Assembly (NCBI RefSeq): GCF_032854445.1
Contig: NC_088298.1
Span: 18,931,976-18,995,975 of the forward strand
Reading direction: 5' to 3'
From: Liolophura sinensis
Lineage: Eukaryota > Mollusca > Polyplacophora > Chitonida > Chitonidae
DNA: 64,000 bases
The stretch's first letter is position 1. Each line of letters begins with the position of its first letter. The notes beneath the pieces were generated by a model. The model ran no database searches, was not told where the DNA came from, and saw nothing but the letters and a program-made list of their open reading frames with translations. The translations under genes and the position numbers were made by a program. Below, in pieces: positions 61,201-64,000 of this stretch.

Positions 61201-63987
61201 GAACCCACGGCTAAGGTATAGAATGATGTGGTGTTCAGGTTACTGTAAATGTTTACTGTATGTTCTATAAGTAAAAGTAGATTCAACAAATCATGAAGTT
61301 CATGAGCAAAGCAACCATTTAAATCCAAGCTAAGGCATATCTGTTTGTGTTTAAATCTATATGTGTTTTACTTGTGTGAATATATATATAGGAATAGCAA
61401 ATTTTCTATTTGATGAATATTTTGATAGTAAAGATATACTCTTCTTGAAAGGTTTAGAATTGTACCCGTTCGGACAAACTTAGTGACATACATGTATATC
61501 TTTAAAGTAGATTAACATAGCTTTTTTTTCAAATTGAGATTGTTGTAAGCACATTTCAAAATATAATACTGCTGATAGTGTTTCTGTTGGAGTCCATTGA
61601 CATACATCGGCCACAGGCATTTTTTAGCCTATTTACTGAACAAACAATATATAATAACAGTATGAATATAAGTGACAAACATCTTTATCACAAACTTCAT
61701 TACAGTCTTTGTTATTATGTCATATTTTTTTTTTACTTTGGTAACCAAACTGTATGACACATGTCAGTGACCATGGTAGCATAATCTTCATCGTCGTACT
61801 TGCTCGTAACCACAGTGTTGTTGTTGTTTCTGCAGAAGGTAACAGAGGAGATAGAGAAGCACTTGAAGACAGCCGAGATGCTGGGCTTCAAGGGCGACAC
61901 CAAAGGTCAGAAGGACCAAATCGTAAATGAGCTGGTGCGTGTGCACCAGAGATTCCAGGCCCGTATCCACGAGTACCAGCTCCTTCTCAAAATGACCATC
62001 CAGTTCTTCCAAAACCTGCATCAGGTCAGTTTGACCAGTCTCAGAAATAACTGGTTATTTAGGTATAATGTTTTATGCTGCAGTCCCCATACAGTGCCAA
62101 TAATTCAAAAGATTGTTTGTCATGCCAGTGATTTTTTGACTTGTTTAGGGTCCCCACTTCAAGCAGTAATCCTTCCACATGATGATCGGTAGTGTCCCAC
62201 AGCCTCATTCCACAATCATTCCACTCACTCACCACAGACAAACCACTGTCAGGCTAGTGGCACACTTTTGGGATGACCTTGGAAAACTTTTCTACACTCT
62301 TTAATTTTTGTGTGTGTTTTTTTTCTGAGGAAATTGCAAGAAGCAGAAGGAACCAGTTAACCTGTATTAACTTTATTATAATCAGCCCAGTAGAAACAAG
62401 ATTTGAGACTGGTTTATAAATAAAAACTGCTTGAAAATAATTTTGGAAAAATGTTTTATTGGCATTGTGAGTGCCTGGCCCAGCATAATGTCCTGATATT
62501 TCTTGAAGTGTACTATGTAGGGCCTACATGTACTTACGTGCAACTCTGTTGCATTTTCATTCTGTAGTTTTTTGTGTTCTTCAATTTACTTTGACGTTCT
62601 GGTTTTCTCCATAACTCTTCTGTGTTGAAGAATGTAAATCTTCTGTGTTGAAGGTTGATAAGTTGATCGAGAAGACAGAGAAGGAGTACATGTCTGCCCC
62701 GCTGCCACAGGAACTTAACCGTGCAGAACAGATGCTTGAAAACCACCACCGTAAAAAGCACGAGGTGGCACAGATGATCAAATTCACAGCCGATGAAGGT
62801 GATCAAATCGTCACTCGAGTCCGCCAGCAGGTATGTGCACCAAGAGAGGTAATTGCATTTAGCATCAGTTGTGTCGTCCCTTCTGAGCTAAGAGGAGACA
62901 TCAGTATTATTATTCAATTTGCAAACTTTTTGAAGAAAACTCAAGGACTAGAGAAGAAACGAAAAATTAAAATTGGATCATTATTTGCTTATTTACATTA
63001 TACTGGTTTATTATATTTGTTTGTTTACATATTTTCTCATACTGAAAGACTTTTCTCTTTGTATATTATAGCTGTAAATAATTCCTTTTTTTTGTTTGCA
63101 TTGTAAGGTAAAGCCTTAATAGGTAAACCACTGCACCTTACCCGATACATGTAGCTATCATCTCAAGTCAAACTTTGCATCAAATATTTCTCAGTGCCTG
63201 TGTAATTTTGATCTGCCACTGCACACAAAGCAGTTGTTGGTCACATTAGCCATAGCAGACATACGGATCACAACTTGAAGGAAGTCACATTGACCAATCC
63301 TGTTTTATTCACCCTTCAGAATGCTGAGGCGGCCGCACAGGATGAGGTACAGAAAGTCCTGAACATGGCCGATGAGTACAAGAAACGCTGGAACAACTCA
63401 TGGGAGGAGCAAGAAAGACGACTTCAACAGAATCTACAGATCTGTCAGTTCAACTTTGACCTTCGACAGGTAACGGCAATTGCTTAGTTGTATGTAACGA
63501 TACATGTATGTGCAGTTTGTTCGGTAACATGCCACCCACAGTATACGGATTTGTGTTTTTAAAATGCAAGTGTAATGATTTTACCTCAACAACTTGTGGT
63601 AGGTGTCTCTCATATGGAAAATGGTAGAAACAGTAAACTTTTTCTAGTTTTTAAATAAGAAAGAACAAATGCACATTTATTTATTGTAATTGAATTGTAA
63701 AACTTCTGGGGAATGTCTCTAGTCCTGATGAAATGTAGACAATAAAACCTTACATTTATATATGCTTTGCACATTTGCTTCCTTTATGAACTTTCTCTTA
63801 CTTAATGTTGATCTGTCAACTGTTTCCAAGGAAAACATGTAAAACTGGCGAATGTTTTTCACAGATTCACTCAGAGATTGATGAGCTGCATCGACAACTG
63901 CAGCTGCGTCATGGTAACTACGGCAACTCGCTTCAAGCTGCCAAAATGACATCACAAGCTTTTAAGCAATATGAGATGACAATAGAG
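37170..63987 (+). CDS. CCDC141: Coiled-coil domain-containing protein 141 (CCDC141/CAMDI orthologue), partial gene, 18 exon positions with one duplicated
   Basis: Coding exons are 37170-37277, 42228-42351, 49368-49571, 50711-50819, 51522-51766, 52145-52264, 53675-53866, 54268-54465, 54899-55012, 55524-55646, 56215-56406, 56779-56949, 57825-58004, 60589-60714 or 61087-61215, 61836-62024, 62654-62830, 63320-63469 and 63865-63987. That is about 948 residues before the window ends (human protein about 1450). The N terminus (TTTITTVAVQAG, then LRCGEW) and YAAMAESLGEAW match vertebrate CCDC141 closely, and the rest is serial spectrin-type three-helix repeats. From the known family, CCDC141/CAMDI binds DISC1, myosin II and HDAC6 and acts at the centrosome and cortex in neuronal migration. 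Whether that role holds in this organism is inference. The expected C-terminal Ig domain lies beyond the window. Exon 2 holds an apparent +1 frameshift. Confidence 0.87.
39727..39895 (-). mobile_element. SINE family A, truncated copy
   Basis: Minus-strand tail and body to 'gaccttcccaggtacggcc', in CCDC141 intron 1. Confidence 0.85.
41170..41336 (+). mobile_element. SINE family A, truncated copy
   Basis: Body from 'tgtgggaaggtctgacagca' to tail 'gtaaaacaccagtcaaataa', in CCDC141 intron 1. Confidence 0.85.
41750..41955 (+). mobile_element. SINE family C, diverged 5' part
   Basis: 'accaaagactttaaaattgg', 'gactgtgtgaggtgtcctgt' and 'atccagtgaggcagcatta' align with the family C body; the tail is missing. 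Confidence 0.65.
42228..42351 (+). CDS. CCDC141: CCDC141 exon 2 with apparent +1 frameshift
   Basis: The first part reads CGEWIRVRIHQMEPDLTEVG then EEALQLR, matching CGKW...EIG of the vertebrate protein. After that the conserved HDELLAKLQ appears only one frame over. The exon is 124 nt where phase 0/0 needs 123, and one extra A in the GAAAC run at 42321-42325 explains it. This is either an assembly/sequencing indel or a disabling mutation. Both splice sites are intact and the downstream exons look fully constrained, which favours an error or a recent allele. Confidence 0.85.
42690..42975 (-). mobile_element. SINE family A, full-length copy
   Basis: Minus-strand copy with long (aaat)n tail, intact body and head 'agcgcactaaccaactaagc', in CCDC141 intron 2 about 340 bp after exon 2. 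Confidence 0.9.
43030..43160 (+). mobile_element. SINE-like family D fragment
   Basis: Shares 'taacttgccaaagattggt' and a 'gtttctaact/gac' 3' part with 16378-16490. Related 'ggtttcctccac' pieces occur at 52890-53030. Boundaries are uncertain. Confidence 0.5.
47220..48720. repeat. 105-121-bp minisatellite in CCDC141 intron 2
   Basis: About 13 units containing 'cactagcacacttgtggctg', 'ccatgacattccactaccag' and 'gtgtggatgtggagttagtg'. Unit length alternates because a 16-bp 'agctcaccactagcac' piece is present or absent, and a few units are internally deleted (around 47700 and 48240). Confidence 0.95.
49368..49571 (+). CDS. CCDC141: CCDC141 exon 3 (spectrin repeat 1)
   Basis: Encodes KKQDEVTNLLARADTFATQN then VEVYAAMAESLGEAWKDLNA and YRTQLLDESISFYQSAGD. 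The Y-x-A-M-A-E-S/T-L-G-E-A-W block is nearly identical in vertebrate CCDC141 and anchors the orthology call. 204 nt, phase 0/0. Confidence 0.94.
49920..50200. repeat. 83-bp tandem repeat
   Basis: Three to four units with 'ctacatttcctgggtccata' at 49962, 50045 and 50128, in CCDC141 intron 3. Confidence 0.92.
50711..50819 (+). CDS. CCDC141: CCDC141 exon 4
   Basis: Encodes FAKRMEQARAGFSALPLASD then VETAKRLLQQHQDMKKG, helix A and part of B of the next repeat. Ends in phase 1 at gtatgc. It corresponds in position and phase to SESTD1 exon 11. Confidence 0.9.
51120..51468 (+). mobile_element. SINE family B copy
   Basis: Best preserved body ('gaaggggatagtgcaacgac', 'ggggcggcttacttgcct') with tail 'gacgttaaaccccaagcact' plus (cact)n, in CCDC141 intron 4. 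Confidence 0.88.
51522..51766 (+). CDS. CCDC141: CCDC141 exon 5
   Basis: Starts in phase 1 and encodes ILESSKSTLDLGYRLLDRIK, then GIEHLLELLHDRRRHLEDLW, then RKLRLEQCLQLCQLDQEVNK. The L-L-E-L-L-x-D-R-R-R block is shared with vertebrate CCDC141, and R-K-L-x-L-x-Q-x-L-Q-L parallels SESTD1 exon 12. 245 nt. Confidence 0.93.
51878..52102 (+). mobile_element. SINE family A, diverged copy
   Basis: Head and B box 'taagttcaagtccagctctt', body and a shortened tail ending 'cgacataaaactctg', about 40 bp before CCDC141 exon 6. Confidence 0.8.
52145..52264 (+). CDS. CCDC141: CCDC141 exon 6 (spectrin helix A)
   Basis: Encodes ALDWFRTVGSSYLKRSELGD then SSQALQQDHNRFEQQAR, with the helix A Trp. Its last ~35 nt and the donor (AGA|gtaagt) are the founder unit of the degenerate array that follows to about 52860. 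120 nt, phase 0/0. Confidence 0.92.
52265..52860 (+). repeat. Tandem array of decoy splice donors copied from CCDC141 exon 6
   Basis: About ten ~54-bp units each repeat the exon 6 end 'gatttgagcaacaagccaga' followed by 'gtaagtactaagaaccta'. The first four copies are almost identical to the true exon end at 52230-52276, and later ones decay. Each unit keeps a consensus GT-AAGT donor. Confidence 0.93.
53211..53553. repeat. 46-bp minisatellite
   Basis: Seven near-identical units with 'tgcattctcactaaaaatga' and 'cagtgaaatcatgtatggtt' (starts at 53221, 53267, 53313 and so on), ending about 120 bp before CCDC141 exon 7. Confidence 0.95.
53675..53866 (+). CDS. CCDC141: CCDC141 exon 7 (spectrin helices B-C)
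   Basis: Encodes EIQETVLRLMKTVEQLLHRG, then VRQRLSLVDRECEDFMIKLD and RRKNLSLSLSFFQQAET. Typical helices B and C; 192 nt, phase 0/0, completing the repeat begun by exon 6. Confidence 0.92.
54268..54465 (+). CDS. CCDC141: CCDC141 exon 8
   Basis: Encodes ALTQMEQIRVRLNSTDLPRN then LVDLHQQLSDAISQVSTPAL and TGQSLLERVGRG. Helical repeat segment with the L-x-x-G-Q-S/T-L-L motif also seen in vertebrate CCDC141. Phase 0/0. Confidence 0.9.
54899..55012 (+). CDS. CCDC141: CCDC141 exon 9
   Basis: Encodes LAELQERCTELEALCKARGA then ARERSQAYLQFQERYTN, helix C of the repeat begun in exon 8. 114 nt, phase 0/0. The ORF is too short to stand out alone but is framed by clean splice sites. Confidence 0.9.
55524..55646 (+). 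CDS. CCDC141: CCDC141 exon 10 (spectrin helix A)
   Basis: Encodes LNTWLTQIGQATLSRHADMG then SLASSKDFLEVHEQLDEDIR, with the helix A Trp at position 4. 123 nt, phase 0/0, acceptor tcccacag, donor gttagg (slightly weak). Confidence 0.9.
56215..56406 (+). CDS. CCDC141: CCDC141 exon 11 (spectrin helices B-C)
   Basis: Encodes DKSGALSALSESVVGLVKSG, then KVDMLSKQWQRMQRVTETRI and KLSLLYVSFHKLANQ. GC content is visibly higher than in neighbouring exons (GCGCCCGCCGCCGCC run near 56283). 192 nt, phase 0/0. Confidence 0.92.
56779..56949 (+). CDS. CCDC141: CCDC141 exon 12
   Basis: Encodes LAINLDGLEAVLRTEREDLQ then SWNTACQLFQDMEEKAKAFL and QNSST. Its final ~20 nt with the donor (TCTACA|gtatgt) founded the tandem array to about 57690. 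171 nt, phase 0/0. Confidence 0.92.
56950..57690 (+). repeat. Tandem array of decoy splice donors copied from CCDC141 exon 12
   Basis: About twenty ~36-bp units repeat the exon 12 end and donor: 'cctccaaaatagttctaca' followed by 'gtatgtacagtaatcc'. Right-hand copies drift to 'ctacggtttgtacactctcc'. The founder is the true exon end at 56930-56965. Confidence 0.92.
57825..58004 (+). CDS. CCDC141: CCDC141 exon 13
   Basis: Encodes VTDDSTLEVKQSVRLVEQRL, then MASLRTQWESWQQRVSSSRQ and FKVQWHQFVQDARK. 180 nt, phase 0/0. It ends where the two alternative helix A exons join. Confidence 0.92.
58005..60588 (+). other. CCDC141 intron 13
   Basis: About 2.6 kb before the alternative exon pair. Holds two 'accaatcagatttgt' sites (58758 and 58813), a GA run (59818-59830), a GTT run (59862-59878) and the MITE-like element. 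Confidence 0.7.
59939..60431. mobile_element. MITE-like element with short terminal inverted repeats
   Basis: Left end 'taaaggtgaactgcag' (59939) is the inverse of the right end 'tgcagttcaccttta' (60415-60431). The right half resembles 830-1170 ('ttttggaa...', 'agaaaacttccaca', 'gcagttcaccttt'), so this is a dispersed family. It sits in CCDC141 intron 13. No transposase is visible, so it would be non-autonomous. Confidence 0.6.
60589..60714 (+). CDS. CCDC141: CCDC141 exon 14a (candidate mutually exclusive exon)
   Basis: Encodes TIDWAMKTENEFFPVIIGEL and a second half ending FLPICK (42 codons). It is flanked by tcccacag and gtaaac, phase 0/0. It is homologous to exon 14b 372 bp downstream (shared T-I-D-W-x-M-K-x-E start). 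Either exon joined to exon 15 makes one ~105-residue spectrin repeat. Confidence 0.88.
61087..61215 (+). CDS. CCDC141: CCDC141 exon 14b (candidate mutually exclusive exon)
   Basis: Encodes TIDWVMKVEADLFVPYSAGH and a second half ending DYEPTAK (43 codons). Acceptor attgtag, donor gtatag, phase 0/0. Same start motif as 14a but a diverged second half, as expected for duplicated alternative exons. Confidence 0.87.
61836..62024 (+). CDS. CCDC141: CCDC141 exon 15 (spectrin helices B-C)
   Basis: Encodes KVTEEIEKHLKTAEMLGFKG, then GQKDQIVNELVRVHQRFQAR and LLLKMTIQFFQNLHQ. Vertebrate CCDC141 has the same V-x-x-K/H-Q-x-x-Q/K-x-R-I-x-x-Y/H-E-x-x-L-x-K-x-x-Q-F pattern. 189 nt, phase 0/0. Confidence 0.92.
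62654..62830 (+). CDS. CCDC141: CCDC141 exon 16
   Basis: Encodes VDKLIEKTEKEYMSAPLPQE, then LNRAEQMLENHHRKKHEVAQ and a helix ending VRQQ. The acceptor (gtgttgaag) follows a direct duplicate of itself ('ttctgtgttgaag' at about 62618 and 62641). 177 nt, phase 0/0. Confidence 0.9.
63320..63469 (+). CDS. CCDC141: CCDC141 exon 17
   Basis: Encodes NAEAAAQDEVQKVLNMADEY, then KKRWNNSWEEQERRLQQNLQ and ICQFNFDLRQ. The W-x-x-x-x-E-x-x-x-R-x-L-x-x-x-L-Q-x-C-x-F heptads are a helix C signature. 150 nt, phase 0/0. Confidence 0.91.
63865..63987 (+). CDS. CCDC141: CCDC141 exon 18 (last exon in window)
   Basis: Encodes IHSEIDELHRQLQLRHGNYG then SLQAAKMTSQAFKQYEMTIE. 123 nt, phase 0/0, with a gtgtgt donor 13 bases before the window ends, so the gene continues to the right. 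Confidence 0.88.
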
Positions 63988-64000
63988 GTGTGTTTTTTTG

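Overview
This is metazoan nuclear DNA. It is AT-rich, intron-dense (canonical GT-AG splice sites), and full of tRNA-derived SINEs and minisatellites. The SINE tails (a 'gagtacggcgtaaaacaccaatcaaataaa' type of ending, and a 'taaaccccaagcactcactcac' type of ending) and the protein divergence suggest a marine lophotrochozoan, most likely a mollusc. That assignment rests on recall and was not tested.

Two plus-strand multi-exon genes lie head to tail. Gene 1 (coding exons 16694-33529) is a SESTD1 orthologue: a SEC14-like lipid-binding domain, then spectrin repeats, then a long Ser-rich tail not expected from the vertebrate protein. Gene 2 (coding exons from 37170, running off the right edge) is a CCDC141/CAMDI orthologue: an N-terminal VAVQAG segment followed by many spectrin-type helical repeats. 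About 3.6 kb separates them. The human orthologues are also neighbours in the same orientation and order on 2q31, so this is probably an ancient linkage. The two genes also share an exon-size and intron-phase pattern, which suggests they descend from a tandem duplication.

Layout: 1-16.69 kb is upstream DNA holding minisatellites (3.74-4.57, 8.40-8.61, 11.1-11.5, 11.95-12.44, 12.69-13.29 kb) and SINEs, with no gene I can support. 16.69-33.53 kb is the SESTD1 gene, with a 1.6-kb minisatellite in intron 3, a Penelope-like fragment with long inverted arms in intron 6, and a 65-bp array in intron 11. 33.53-37.17 kb is intergenic. 37.17-63.99 kb is CCDC141, with two large introns (one carrying a 1.5-kb minisatellite).

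The most unusual signals are these. (1) Three intronic tandem arrays were built by reiterating a real splice site together with the adjoining exon end: 29.49-30.24 kb (acceptor plus exon start), 52.27-52.86 kb (exon end plus donor) and 56.95-57.69 kb (exon end plus donor). (2) A pair of homologous in-phase exons (60589-60714 and 61087-61215) looks like mutually exclusive exons encoding alternative spectrin helix A segments. (3) CCDC141 exon 2 carries an apparent +1 frameshift near 42322. (4) SESTD1 has two NAGNAG acceptors.
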